Source of the DNA: Cryptomeria japonica
Lineage: Eukaryota > Streptophyta > Pinopsida > Cupressales > Cupressaceae
DNA length: 64,000 bases
Assembly: GCF_030272615.1 (NCBI RefSeq)
Contig: NC_081406.1
Location: forward strand, 167,445,521-167,509,520
Direction: 5' to 3'
Part shown: piece after piece, positions 11,214 to 24,300 of the stretch
Numbering within the stretch: position 1 is the first letter of the stretch
How the letters are laid out: every line of letters begins with the position of its first letter
Position numbers and translations under genes: made by a program
The notes under the pieces: model-generated
The model's database searches: none
The model's input: the letters and a program-made list of their open reading frames with translations, nothing else
What the model was told of the DNA's origin: nothing

Positions 11214-11665
11214 TTGTAGCAGAGAGAAGAAGATAACTAGAGGAAGGAGGAGAAACAGAGGAAAACTTTCAATAGGAAAGCAAAGTCATTATCATGATAT
11301 GATAAATGTGTAAGTGTTACAAACTCATTTGTAATGAGGTTTCATTATTTCATTGTAAACTTGGACAATCACTGTAAATCTTTGAGTGGGTGCTCAAAGT
11401 AGGGGTAGGTGCTCCTTGGGTTGGTGGCCTAAATATTGTAAATCGTTATTTACTATGATGCTAGATTGGAGTAGTAGACTCCAACAATTATTCTCACCGA
11501 GGTTTTTCCCACATTAGGTTTTACTCATATATTTGGTTTTGTGGTTTGTCTTTGTGTGTGTATTCTCAATTAATTTGCAGTAGAAGTATTAGTGCACATA
11601 GTTAAAAGTTTTTAAATACACTGATTCACCCCCCTCTCAGTGTCCATTTCTATTCTTCAATCCAC
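11214..11665 (+). mobile_element. Downstream (R-U5) part of LTR E
   Basis: Starts just after the D target duplication. It contains a Copia-type CACCGAGGTTTTTCCC box (about 11498-11513) and the terminal GATTCACCCCCCTCTCAGTG box (about 11623). No tRNA primer site follows, so this is a solo or truncated LTR. The exact right end is uncertain. Confidence 0.6.
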
Positions 11666-12354
11666 ATGATATGCTTTGTAATGTCCTTTGGAGTATGTGT
11701 TAGTATGTGTAGATTCTTGAATAATTCATGGAATGATGCATTATGATATTTTTTGGTTCTCTCTTTCTCCTAGGATGGAACAATATAGGTATTTTAGTTT
11801 TGGGTGCTTATTTTGTGTAATATTTCTTATTTCATTTTGGCCAACCCTTAGGATTTCAATATTCTATCTCATATTTATGATGTGTTGATGGATAAATTGA
11901 GTGCGGATGAGAAGTGAATTGTATGAGAAGTGCATGGAAATGATTTTCAAATAGATTTGAGTTTGTGGTGACGAGAAAGTCAGTTTGAAAAGAGATTTGA
12001 AGTTGATATATTCTGCAAGACAGTGTGATGTGACAATGAAGATTATCAGAGATGTTTTCCATGTTATTGGTTGCTTGATTATTGTTCAAGGAAAATTTCA
12101 TGATCAAGAGAATCCTTCTCAATTTTAGTTCAACTATTTCATTCCGTGTTGATTGACAGTGAGTCCTTTAGCAACAATTTGTATCTTGTCCTAAAGAAGT
12201 GTTCTTCAGCTATACAAGTCCTTCTTGTATCTTGCCTAAGGTAGTGTGCTTTAATTATGAAAGTCCTTCAGGTGTTGTTACTCCTTACATGCAATCCTAA
12301 AATGTAAACATTGTTATTCATATTGTGAGTTACATTCTTTACGTGGTTTTTCCT
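11666..12354 (+). other. Non-coding stretch, probably upstream part of Copia LTR X
   Basis: No coding frame. Towards the right, 12140-12354 looks like the R region of a Copia LTR (short repeated AGTCCTTC.TGTATCTTG-type boxes near 12150-12270, then CGTGGTTTTTCC at 12342-12353). It is cut there by solo LTR Y and resumes at 13736. The left boundary was not found. Confidence 0.45.
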
Positions 12355-13735
12355 TGTTGGCATTGCATGAAGATTGTATTGGAGAAGTATAGTGTTGTCA
12401 TTGATGTCAATTTCTACCGGTAATGAAGCAAGTATTGATATTGGTAATGATGTAGTAAAGCAACCGATGTTGATGTAGTGAAGATCAACTGGTAACCCTA
12501 ACCAGTTGAGATGCAGAACCCTAATCGATGAAGTTTGGAGATCCATTGTGACGATCTATGATTGAATGATGATAGGTGATGAATATGCCATGTAAGCATG
12601 TTGTATGTGATAAGTTTTGAAATGGATTTGGCATGTAAGTAATAACCATTTATCTTGGGAATGATCAAATACATAGTATGAAGTGACAAACACGTGATGA
12701 GCTACAAGATTCAATGTGTAGTGATCCATGAGCAGTTGTAGATACCTAAAAGAATGTGAAGTTGATTGCATGTAATCTAACGGTCAAGATTGAACCGATA
12801 TGTTTGTAAGCTTTATGATATTTCTAGGGTTTGTGTCATGTTACTGACCTAATGTATTTATTTTAAGGTCAATGGATTGATTGAAAGGTTGTTGGCAATT
12901 TCACTAAGTGTGGAAGTGATTGTTGCCAAACCAAGAGGTGTGTCTGCAGAATGATGTGAAGGCAAATAAGAGTTGTAAAGGATCTAATTCAGCAAGGAAG
13001 TGTTATTTCCAGATTAGTCAAGAACCTATTGTTCTCTAACCATTACAATAGTAAAATCCCTTAACCGGGTAAGCTTTAACAGACTTGTTAAAATCCTCTA
13101 AAAAGGTGATCCATTAGCTTGGATTTGAAATCCTCCGTCGAGGTTACCTCTAATAGGGTATTACCTTTAAAATGGTATTGTATTCGATCCCTTAACTGAG
13201 TGGTCCTTAACTGGATTTGTTCTTAACATGACATTATTGTATAAGCTTCTAACAAGGTTTGGCTCCTAACAGGGTGAACTTAAGAAGAGTTCAAAATACT
13301 TGTGCGTATTCATCCTCACCATGGTTTTTCCCATTTGGGTTTCCACATGAAAAATCATTGTGTCAAGTGGTGAATGATTTTGTGGATGTGTTTTTGATAT
13401 GGTTGATTTGAATGACTAGTAAATCTGCATGGATATATTTGAATGACGAAAAATAATCTGAAACATGTTATTACTGGTATTAATGAAGTGATTTAAGGAT
13501 TTGTCAAATGGTATTTAAGTTTAAAGATCTATTGCATTTCGTCACTAAGTATCAGGACAACTAGTAAAGTTTAATAGTGCAGTTGTAGGTTTGTCTGAGT
13601 GACTAAAACTGGTAATCTTTGTGAGTTGTTTCTAAGCTAGAAATGAGTTTGGTGAAAGTTTAGTTTATTTTCTATCTACTGATTCATCCCCCTCTTAGTA
13701 GTTGAATGGATCTTTATAGTTTCATCATATTATCA
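12355..13735 (+). mobile_element. Solo Copia LTR Y
   Basis: 1,381 bp from TGTTGGCATTG to TTATCA. It has the quasi-palindrome TTGTCATTGATGTCAA at 12395-12410 and the terminal GATTCATCCCCCTCTTAG box (about 13681). Flanks are TTCCT (12350-12354) and TTCCC (13736-13740), a 4 of 5 target-duplication match. It interrupts the CGTGGTTTTTCC box of LTR X. No PBS or internal region. Confidence 0.75.
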
Positions 13736-13891
13736 TTCCCTACTTGGATTTTCCATGTAAATCTAGTGTTCATGTGGTTATGTGTTTATATTTGATTATT
13801 AAAGCACTGCGATTAAATAAGTTGATTAATAATTGCTTTTAAAGTTTCAAACTGATTCACCCCCTCACTTAGTCCTATTGGGTGTTCAACA
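13736..13891 (+). mobile_element. Terminal part of Copia LTR X
   Basis: Continues the leader-like sequence broken by Y and ends with CTGATTCACCCCCTCACTTAG and GTTCAACA at 13891. No primer site follows; LINE-like sequence starts directly. Confidence 0.6.
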
Positions 13892-14638
13892 AAAACTACA
13901 CCATATACACTACCATTGACATCACAATTAACTATAAATTATTATTTTCTTAAATTTAAAAAATCAAACATTCACTACTCTACTACCTCATTCCTCAATA
14001 ACTAAAAACTCTGCTTTGTCATAGAACAACCTTGATCATCATTAACATTCCTTCTAGAGAGACCCATCTCCCTTTCTAGGAAGATATCATATCCTTAATA
14101 CCATTTTAAATTTAATTCCAAAGGGAATGTTTATTTTCTCCTAAAAAAAAAGGGATTCCTAACTACTAGCATGGAAGATTGTGCTATATAAAACCCAAAA
14201 TATGGAGGATTTGATTTAAAATAAAGATTTGAAAAAGATATTTGACTTTGTTGAATTTACCTACTACCCTAAAGCTAAAGTATATTTTGATAAAATTCAT
14301 TTGGTTAGTTTTTCCACTAGTAAGGATTATTTCCCAAATAGAAGAGTATCATCTACAAATAAACAATTTGTCATTGTAATGTTAATTCGTGTAATTGGTA
14401 AACCTTTCTAGATATGATTTGAATGATAAGAAAATATACCTTGATTGAGAGATTCAACTATAATGCCAAATAAAAGAGGAGATAAAAGATCTCCTTGTCA
14501 AAAACCTTGGGTAGAATTAAAGAAAATTAAAGGTTCTCCATTAATAAGAATTATAAAATTTATACTAAAAGTAAAGGTAGAATCCACTTGCATTATTTGG
14601 GAGCTAAACCAAATTGTTCAAGAACCTACACTAGAAAA
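13892..14638 (-). pseudogene. L1-like LINE reverse transcriptase, C-terminal half
   Basis: Read leftward, the translation gives F-G-L-A-P-K (about 14610), I-L-I-N-G-E-P (about 14540), Q-G-D-L-L-S-P-L-L-F-G (14464-14497) and the catalytic box F-V-D-D-T-L-L-F (14336-14359). This is the motif order of plant L1-type RT. Many stops make it a pseudogene. Its upstream half is at 32733-34322 on the other side of element A, and the GAAAA duplication marks the split. Confidence 0.85.
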
Positions 14639-15606
14639 TGTTGGCAATTGACACTCATTGGATTCATATGTTGTGATTGATGGCAAAATCAACATGGCAA
14701 CATGGTTACTTGGCAACAAGATTCATAAGGAAGCTTACACTGGTATACACTGACATACATCGACATACATTAGCACTAGGAGGCATTCACTGGTAGACAT
14801 CGACATTAGAGAATCTAGGGTTACATCGTCACCAGCACTAACATCCAACACTTTAGTGAAGCCGACATCAGGCTTGGACTCGAAGGAAGTTTTATTTGTA
14901 AAAATCATTTTGTAATTATTGTATAAAGTCGACATTGTATATATTTTGTAATGCATTGAAAACTGACATAAGGCTTATTGTTTGTAAGGGTATATAGGTC
15001 AGTCTGCTAGGTCATTTTGAATAGAAGTGACATAGGAGAAATATAGAAAAATTGTATGATGCAAACAATATGTATGTAGATCATTTGCATGCGAAAGTTA
15101 TATCATGCAATGATCTGTAGATAGTTTGGAAAGAATTCTTGGAGGAGAAGAGATGCCTGTATAAGTGTTCAGGCTTTATGAACTGGTACATAGAAAAACT
15201 ATAACTAGAACTCTTTTTGGCATAGTAGATGCATTCTGTGAGTTCATTATTACTATTTCATTTCAGCAGAAGCTTGTAGTCAGTGAGACTCTTTTTGTGG
15301 TGAGCAGTGTTCTCTAGGCAGTGTGCCTTCCTGCATATGCAGGCCCCCATTTTATGTAATATCCTTTCATATGGCTAGTGAACTGATATTGTGGGTTACA
15401 AATCCCACCGTGGTTTTTCCTCTTTGAGGTTTTCTGTGTATAAATTTTGTGTGTTATGGTGTTCATTTATGTGGATGGTTTATTTGCTTCAAGTTATATG
15501 TTTCTTCATTTACCGTTTTATATGTGTATGTTATAAAAGGGTAAAATCATATCTTACCAGCAGAACACTAATTCACCCCCCCTCTTAGTGTTCTTGGATC
15601 TCAACA
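14639..15606 (+). mobile_element. 5' LTR of A
   Basis: 968 bp, TGTTGG to CAACA. A TATA-like TATATA lies at 14991-14996, also kept in the 3' LTR (32115-32120). The C-rich TTCACCCCCCCTCTTAGTG box lies 30-odd bp before the end. Clearly diverged from the 945 bp 3' LTR, including indels. Confidence 0.93.
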
Positions 15607-15608
15607 TT

Positions 15609-15620
15609 TGGTATCAAAGC
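15609..15620 (+). other. Primer binding site of A
   Basis: TGGTATCAAAGC two bases after the LTR end at 15606. It differs at one position from the usual Met-tRNA site and is the same variant as in D. Confidence 0.88.
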
Positions 15621-15680
15621 CTAGTTCCTCAGAAGAAGTTTAATAGCTTGAGGAAGATCCTGAAACCAGAATCATTGAAC

Positions 15681-16779
15681 ATGGCTATGGAGAAGCAACT
15701 TGAGATGGCTCTTGAGGATTATGATGCTCAAAGGTTGAAGAATTTAAAATTGCAAGATGAATTGAATTCTACTATTGAATTCATCCTTGTCCTACAAGAA
15801 AAGTTATCATTAGCTCAAGCCAAGAGAAAGGAATTTTTGCAAAACCTGGATGATGAGGAGAAAAATGCACTTAAGGAACAATGTCAGAAACTAAGTCAAG
15901 CAAACATGCTCATGAAGAATGAAATACAAGACCTGAATATGATGTTATCAAAAGATATTGAGGACATAAAGAAGAAGGAAGATAATCTTGTTATATCTCT
16001 AAAGAACAAATTTGATGAATGTGGCAGATTGAATCATGAGAATAATTTGTTGACAATTGATTTGGCACACTCCTAGAACAATGAACAAGAGCTTGAAAGA
16101 CAAATAACTACTCTGAGAGATGATTTGACTACTACAAGTAACTATACAGAAAAATTCAGTATTAGTGTTGCACAGTTGGATGACTTATTGAAAAGACAAA
16201 GGCAGAATGATGATTCTAGAGGACTTGGATTTGTACAAGGTGAAAGCTTTGGTACTACAAATGAAGATCAGACAATTGGTAAGCAGAACTCATAAGACTA
16301 GATGAAACCGGTAAGGCAATCTAATGCTTATAAATTCACTAGTAGATGCTTTGTTTGTAATAAATTTGGGCATATGGCTAAACAATGTAGAAATAAAGCA
16401 AATCAAAACTACAATTTTGTTCTCGGTCAATGCACAAATTGCAACAAATATGGTCATAGAACATAAGATTGCAGAATGACTGTCAAATCATGCATGTGGA
16501 AAGTTCGGTCATTTGGCCAATCAATGTAGGTCAAGGAATGACACCAGATATGTTAAAGAAATTCAAAAGAACAATGTTACATGTTATGCATGCAATAAAA
16601 TAGGTTATATTGCTAAGTACTGCAGAAGCAAGACTCAACCGATTAGCAATGATAACACAAATGGGAAAGGAAAGCAGAAGGTAGATGAAATTAAACAAGA
16701 TCACACCAAGAGATGGGTTAGAAAGTTTGAAGAACCAAGTGGAGATGAATCTACACCGGTAACTCCACTAGTAGAATAA
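15681..16779 (+). pseudogene. gag: Gag-like coiled-coil and multi zinc-knuckle frame of A
   Basis: Start chosen at the ATG at 15681 (M-A-M-E-K-Q), about 60 bp after the PBS. Residues up to about 190 form a Lys/Glu/Leu-rich coiled coil. Four zinc knuckles follow: C-F-V-C...Q-C (from 16347) is intact; the second (from 16431) has a stop inside; the third (about 16494-16530) is shifted in frame and lacks its first Cys; the fourth (from 16582) has Tyr for His. The usual UBN2 gag domain is missing. One stop at 16074 and a frameshift near 16480-16495 break it. It probably encoded an RNA-binding particle protein. Confidence 0.75.
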
Positions 16780-17175
16780 AGCATTCCTACACCAGTAGGA
16801 AATTCCACTGGTAACTAAGGCATACGCCTTAGGGGTTGAAAAATCTATTGCAAATTTTGCATATTCCTCGAAGGAGATTTGGAGAGTTACCTTAATCATT
16901 GATGAAGGTTTACCCGACATAAGAGTATGAAATTGGCATGTGGTAGGGTACATCACGAAGCATTTATGATAGTGAAGGATTAGGGTTTACTTACTGATAA
17001 AAGGAGAAAGTGAATTCATTTTCACTCACCCAACATTCAAGAAATCCAGAGAAAAGAAAAGGCAAATTTCAGGCGATTAAGAGTTAGCAAAGGCATTCTG
17101 AAAGGATTTCGAGCAATCATCGGAGAAGCAATAAAATCTTCACACCGATAATCATTTTTTAGGTATTTCTTCAAA

Positions 17176-17600
17176 ATGGCATTTGGATCATCTACTCTTA
17201 CTTTCATTGCAAATCCCACCATTGTTGAAGTTAAAGATAGGCTGAGACTTGTTTTCAAGGAAGTTCCCCATATAGATAAGAAAGAAGACTCTGTGGGTGC
17301 ATTCTCTAGGGTTCCTGACAACATGATGTATTTTGAAGATGTAAGGGCATATATTCACTACACCTTGGAGGATCTAGGTATAGAAGAGATTAAGGGCATG
17401 TATCAATCTGTGATATTGGGAGACTTCAGAACAATCAAGCCAGAATATAAGATCATCAAGGATCTAGGGTTAACCGGTATTCTATTCATACCAGAATTCA
17501 AAGATGAGGTGATCAGATATGTTCTGAGCAAGGTTCACAATGAGTTCTTCTGGTTGGATAGGCCCCACATGACAACAAGGAAGAAATTCAAGTAGTCATC
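17176..17600 (+). pseudogene. Accessory frame of A, N-terminal part, cut by the LARD
   Basis: 140 codons from the ATG at 17176, helical in character, ending at a stop just before the LARD target site. V-L-S-K-V-H-N-E-F...L-D-R-P-H matches I-L-I-R-V-H-G-E-N...L-E-R-T-H in the corresponding frame of element B (about 57440-57490). No family is firmly recognised. The layout resembles the plant-mobile-domain or 'putative plant transposon protein' type, which is a weak inference. Confidence 0.65.
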
Positions 17601-17605
17601 GGCTT

Positions 17606-20600
17606 TGTAGTACCCCTGCCCTAATCAATCTCTAACCTTGGTTTAATCTTGATCAGTTTATCATAATATAATGATTATAGTCAGATATTTGATTTAACGC
17701 ATAGCTATTGATGTGGTTTCACACTAGTTGTATGCAAGTTTTCGGTGTTCCTATTTCGTGGTATTAATATTGAGCTAACGCTTTCATTAAATTTTATATA
17801 TGTATGCATGTATGACTCTTGGTTGCAGGAGATTTCAGGTACAACGCCGCATGAGTGCGAGGTTCGTCTTCACCTGGATGTGCAGGTTTGAGTGTACCTT
17901 TTTAATCCTTAGAGTTGGATTAGGTGGTCGTAAGACCCTAGTCGGCCTTAGTCGTGCTCAAGTGAGCATCGCCAGTCGTCGTCGGTAATCCCTTTTTGTT
18001 TGGGTTGCGAGTCGTCTGTTTGGTTGACCTTCTCGGTTTGCGTGCCTGGTGTGTTTGGTTAAACTGATTAATTAGTCCTTAGTAATTATCTTGATTAATA
18101 TGCGTTTGTGCATTGAAGATTAATGGGCTAAAGTAATCTGGTTTCCGTTATGCGATTTTCATCGATATTGGATTGCTCATTTTTAATTGGAAGTAAATTC
18201 GATTAAATGACTGATTTTGATTATTAGATGCATTTTATATATGCTGTTGAAAAAAAGAAAGTTTGGTATTTAATCGCATTAGACGTAATTGCATTCTGTT
18301 GGTTTTTTAGATTAGATCGGCTAAATTTGATTAATTGAAGAAATCGTTTTTGAATTAAAAAGCAAGTTAAAATGTTGCTATAGTTGAAAAGAATGAATTT
18401 TTGAGTATTATTTGTAAATAAAATTTTTTAATTCCAAAAATGGAATTTTTGGGTCAACTCTTCCATATAACCCAAATTTGGGGAAAATGGAAGGATGGAC
18501 ATTTTTGGAGGAGATTTTGGTTGGGAAAGATTTTGGAGATGGAATTGGAGGATTTTGGATGGAGAAGGAAGGATTTGGGAGCTGGAGATTTGGACTCTCA
18601 ACAGATCTTGCCAGGAACGCGAGATCAGGTAGGAATTATCTCTCAATTTTAGTTTTGTTTGAAATGGAAATGTGATATCAATCTCAGTTTGTTGAAACCG
18701 AATTTGTATTGAATCGGAATTATTTATCAAACCTGGTAGTGGGCGTTTTTGTTTTATAAAGCTCGAACTGTGTTTTGAAAATAAGGAAAATATATTTGTT
18801 TCACCCCTGTGCGTTGTTCTTTTTTTTATGAAATCGAGCTGGGCGAAAATGTCATAAAACCCGAACTGGGCATTTGTGTTTATTTACAAACTGTGTGTTC
18901 TAATTAAAATTTAAAACGTAATTGTTTCAATGGACTGTGCGTTTTTTTTTGTTGAGGCGAACTGGGCGAGTTTTTAATAATAAAAATGAGCCGTGTTTTG
19001 GGGATTGGAGGCGGGGAGCGGAGTTCCACCCGCTCCACCTCCCCTCTCTCCCCCGCTCCTCCCCTTTCTCCTCCCCTCTTCCCCGCGAGCTCCCCTTACC
19101 TCCGCCCGCCTGCGGCTCACGGCGGTGGCCGCAGGGGCCGTGGTGGCCGCAGGGCACCGCGGCACCTACGGGCACCACCGCGAGCGCCGCCTGTGGCTAG
19201 GGTTAGGGCACGGCGCCTCGCCCATATTGTTAATGCGTTTTTTTTTGTATAAAAGAAAACATAGTTTTTAAAATCATTTTTTTTAATGTATTTTTTTTAG
19301 TTTTTTTAAAAAAAAATGCATATGGTTTTATGTCATGTTAATGAATATTATTTTAATGATTAAGCTTCCTATTATTGATTAATGATTATTATATATGTGA
19401 TTAATGGAAATTAATTTGTGTATTTAAACTAATCGATATTAATTCGAAATTTGTGCAAATACATTAATTATTAGTGAGATATATTTTATTAATAGAGATT
19501 AATAATTATATATTAACTAATAATTAACTGGGTTATTGTGCACTATTAGTCCTTAATTGTGTATATTTTATTTATCGTGGAATAATAAATATACTCTTTT
19601 ATTAACAGTTCATTTTGGATTCTGCTATACGTGCGTAGGGAAGTAAGACTTGGAATTTGGAAATAATTATCTTCATTTGGATTCCCTTTTTATATTATAT
19701 TTCTGTGATCGTATCCTCCTTGTGTGTGAGTCGAATGATGATTGTGGTTGACCGTTGTTGGTCGGGTCTCTAATTAGAGTACCGTCAGTAAGTGTTCATC
19801 TTTGAGTCGTGTTTGACCAGATGATTGTTTCTTCCTTCTTGAACTCCGTTCGTCAGACCATGCCTATTCCTTGGTTTTTGAGTTCGTCTAAGTTTGTTCT
19901 AGTGTCGTATGGGAAAGTGGCTTTCGATTGGGGGCCGCGCCCAAAGTGGCTGCTGGGTAACCCGTCGAAAGTGAGTCTAATAAGTGATAACCTAAGTAGA
20001 TTAGAATGTAATCTCTAAGTAAGATAAATGTGCCTCACACATGAGACGAGTGCTATCATAGATTCGACATGCTGTGAGAAGGCCTGAAATGGCAAACCAT
20101 CTTCCTTGTCTTCACGAGAGGATGTGTGGGTCCACATGAGGCTTTGGATGGGCCGGAAGCTTGGATTAGGTTTCCAGGGTGACCCAGTGTATGGGACCGG
20201 GGCCTATGAAGACTTGCCATGGTAACCATACTAGGTCGTGTGATGACACTTGTTCCTATGTTCGCTAGTGTGTGTCGTTTTGTCCTGTTAGGAGTACCTT
20301 TGTGCGTCGTCCTTTTGCCTCTGCCCTTGTGAGTGTCGGTTTCATGTTAGACCTTGGGTGGTGATGGCTCAGTTTTATGGATGCTCTTCTGGACTCTTGT
20401 TTTAGCTTTGATTATTTTCAGCTGGATCCTGTTCTTTTCAAGGATTGTTTATGTATTAATTGACCGATGCGGTCATTTGTATATTGTTTATGTATCGCCT
20501 TGATGGCTGGATTGTATGGTGTAACCTCTTGTATTCTTAACTTTATTAATTATCAGAGGGGTCTTGCAGTTGAGCAGACCCGGAGATGTAGCCCTTTAGG

Positions 20601-21311
20601 GGTGAACTCCGAGATCATTATGGTGTTATGTGGTGTATTCTCTTATGTTTCCTTTATTCAGCTTTATCATGCATGAATAGCTTATGTTAGAATGGTTAAT
20701 TGGATAAATGGAATTAACTTTAAATGCTTATATTCAGTTCCTTCTTGAATGCCGTGTTGATCGAATGAGTAATTGGTTTAGATGAGATTTATCGTAAATG
20801 CATGTATGTAATCGTCTTTTAAAATGCAGTAAGTTGGAATATGGAAGAATGTAACTTAGAGTAGTGAATTATACTCAGTTGTTGTTAAGGAATTTAAATA
20901 TGCTTGGAAAGTTCTCTTATGTTATGATGAATTCCTAGTGTATTAGAATGTTAGATGTATAGTTTGTAATTTTAAATGAAAAGCTTGAATGAAGATTATG
21001 AATGGATCTTAATGATGAATCTTCGCTTGTGATTTATATTTCCATCTTTGAAAGAAATTATCCTGAATATGAATTATCTCGTTGTTAAGATAATTAGCTT
21101 ATTGGATTAATTGTGCGAGTTAGTGAATTGTGAAATTTAAGTAATTCTTGTTGGGAAACTCTTTAGGTGTTAGTTGAAGTCTTCCGCTATGCAATCTGAA
21201 TCTTTGCTATCTTGTTGCATCTTATGTGTTGTAACTTTAAAAAAAAAAAATTTGCACTCTATTCTTGGAATTTTGGCTTATCCCTTCGGGGTTTCCTGGC
21301 GGAGCATTACA
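17606..21311 (+). mobile_element. 5' LTR of the LARD-like element
   Basis: 3,706 bp, TGTAG to ATTACA. Non-coding. The small frames in it (for example 17800-17988, 18478-18675) recur in the other LTR only because the LTRs are copies. It contains a strongly GC- and CpG-rich block at about 19005-19215 in otherwise A/T-rich DNA. Confidence 0.94.
19005..19215. promoter_or_regulatory. GC/CpG-rich island in LARD 5' LTR
   Basis: About 210 bp rich in C and G, with pyrimidine runs (CTCCCCTCTC type) followed by GGCGGTGGCCGCAGGG-like sequence, bounded by poly-T/A tracts. Its copy is at about 26525-26745. It could be a promoter or leader, or a captured GC-rich exon piece. Several overlapping frames cross it, but none is supported. 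Confidence 0.45.
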
Positions 21312-24300
21312 TTTGGTATCAGAGCCCATGTTGCAAACATTGGGATCTCTGGTGTCGCGTGTGCCTTCTATTTGTGTGAGGTGTATCGACCTTATGTGTA
21401 TGCTTGTCCTCCTTTTGCATGTGAGTGATTGAGTAGACCTTAGCTTGTGTGTAACGTGTGTGTTCACACTTTGTTTTCGCCTTCTTGATGTTGGTGTTTG
21501 AGTGTTTAATTGTGCATTGTGTGCTTATTGATGTCTTGGTCTACGATTACTCTTATTTTGAAAGAGAATCGTATGTACCTTCCCTTTTGAGTATTGTACT
21601 CTTTAGACTAATCCATTTGGATTGGTCCGTGCTTGTCTTGAATCTGAAAGTGCGAATTGTGTTTATTTAAAGATTACGATCTAGCTTAGTGTTTTCCACT
21701 TGAAGGACTAGTATGGCAATTATTGAATGCTTATTTTGTAGAAAATTAAATGATCATCACCATTCCTCTTTCTCTCTCTTTCTGGAAATTAAAATGACTA
21801 GGATATGTGTAATTATCTTTGATTTGAGTTTCTTGTTTGCAAGAGAGAAGACGGTGTGACTTCTTGAACCCTTGTATGAGCCTTATGTTGCTTATGTTTT
21901 TAGATTATTAAAAGGGCTTCGGGTTTAAAAATTTATTTTGGGTGATTGGGAGAAAAACTGCATGTGTACGTTTAAAGAATTCTCCATGTGTGTTTTGTAG
22001 GAGTAGCATGATTAAATTCTACCTTAGTAAGGTGCATTGCTATGCGAATAGTTGAATTATGTGAAACTGCTTGGTTTGTAGAAGAAGTGTTAAAAAGAGC
22101 ATTTTATTGTAGCTTCGAGAAAGTATTAATGTGTTCCCTGAAAGATTGTGTATGTGTTTTCCGAAAGATTGTCTTCTGTGTTGCATTAAACCAGTTTGAC
22201 TGAAAATTTATTTTAGCAAATGCTCCATTGAACTCGCTTTTGGGTATATGAAATTACCTTAATGTGTTTAGAAAGTGCGAATGAAAAGCTTGTTTGATGT
22301 GTGTGCATTAATATGTTTTATTTGGGTGATAGCTTCTTGCTTATCTTTGATCGTAATGTGATCTTCTCTAATAGGTTGCAAATTATGACATGTGTCTATA
22401 TTGTATTATTATAAGTGAGTGTTCTTATGAGGTCTTGCATTATCAAAAAGATTGCCTCTCTTGATCTCTGTTTTGTTGGAAAACTAGAACCTCCTGTTGC
22501 AACTATAATTATTGGAAATGTTTTGTGAGATTGATAGTCGTCCTTCTAAACGGTAGCAAAATGAAAACCATGTAATTGAAATGATAGACTTATAGTGAGA
22601 AAATGTATAATGTAGCGTGATCTTGATTGGTCTTGCGTTTTTGTAGGAAATAGTTTGGTTATCAACTCTCTTTCCCTTCTCCTTGCCTAATCATAAGATT
22701 TTAGTAATGATATTAAAGAGTGCATTGATTTAAATAGAATGTTTATAAAACATGTGAAAATGTACTATTGCTTTTTGGCTTCATAGTGATAGATGGAAGT
22801 CTTAAGCTTTAGAAATGAATTTGCTTAGCTAGTAATTTAATTATGAATGCTTAGTGAGATTCGAGGAAGCTATAGGAATGATGTCATTTCCTTATTTAAT
22901 TGTGAATTGTTAATAATTTCAGTACTTGCATCTAGAGTAAACTTGATTCAGTTATTTATGTAGAAAGCATAATTGAAATCTTCTTTGTATAGATGTTAGC
23001 GTACTGAAAAGTATTCCCCGTATATGTGACTAAACCAGTATTGGTGTAATTGTGTGTATTGTAAGAAACCAGTGCTTATCTTGTGTGCCCATGGATTGGT
23101 GAAGTAATCAACCATGGAGGATATGTTGCTTATGAGTATGGGAAACCATACTGTTTATGTAATGTTGCTTATTTGTTTCCCTGTTGAGTACCAAACCTCA
23201 GGTTGTGGGTAACTCAGTATGTTATGGGGTAGTATTCGAAGCGACCGTTCCTTGAATAGTATGGATTGGCGTACGAGTAATGTCGGCGTGAAGCGACTTT
23301 AGCTTCTCTACTTCGAGGAATGATATAGTTGTACTACTAAACTGTATCAAGGTGTACTCGATACTTTCCCTTTGATGAACCTATTTATAGGTTTATGTGT
23401 GTCAGCCTATTCCTCTTCTTTATTTGAGCATATAGATGGTAGTTCTTGAGCATATTGTTGGATTCCACTGGAGCATCTGTTGCCTTGTCTTCATGAGAGG
23501 CATGTTATTGTTCTTACATAAGTTGCCAACTGACCAGTGTTGGTAGACTTGTGGGTAGACTTTAGCCATGTATACCTCTGGCCTACGGCGAGTTTCCTGA
23601 GAGGAACATCGCTATGCGGAGTGTGACCAGTGCGTGCCTTATCCGCGGGGTACATTACCATGCGGGATACGTCCATTGCGTGCTTTGTCTGCTTGGAGTA
23701 TTGCCATGCTGTGCTGAGACACGATGCGGGATGTGGTAGACATTTCCATGCGGCCTACCGGTAGGTATTGGGTAGAGCCATGCCACGTGACGACGTGATG
23801 TGGGGTGATGTCGAGGTGCACACTGCCATGCCATGTGGATGTGTGACTTGGCCACACCACATGATGAGCTACTAGGATAGCTAGATGATTGTTCCTTCCT
23901 TCCTCGTTGGTGGCTAGCTATTAGTCACGTAGTGATGTAACGTGCAATTGTGATTTTCATTTAATTATTTATTTATTTCTTTGTGGGCCAGCAATTTATT
24001 CTACTTTGACTGTGAAGGTTTAGCCACGATCTTGTGATCTTTTGCACTTTTGATTTGGTGTTGAGATTCCGGATTATTTTCTTGTTTTACTGTTGGAATT
24101 GAGGATTTATTATCTTTATTCTGCTGTACTTTGGTGGCTAAACCGGTTTATCCTTGTTGTTTTCGTATGCTGGTCTTGTGTTGCAATGTGAATTCCTCTC
24201 CAAGAATGTAGGAGACGGGCTTGGATGAGTGTATACGAGGAAGTAGACGCAAGGAACCTTGAGGATGGAGGTATGTGAGGCTGTGATGCAGCTAGTATCC

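Noticed and set aside
17800-17988. 62-codon frame identical in both LARD LTRs (25321-25509)
   Set aside because: Identity reflects LTR duplication, not selection. No codon bias or domain.
18922-19271. Overlapping Pro/Arg-rich frames, repeated at 26421-26773
   Set aside because: Several frames on both strands stay open because the block is GC-rich. They recur because the two LTRs are copies, and LTR differences fall without regard to codon position.
23491-23860. Minus-strand frames in the LARD interior as a gag remnant
   Set aside because: No gag, zinc-knuckle or protease motif; His/Thr-rich translation from the repeated CATGCGG words.
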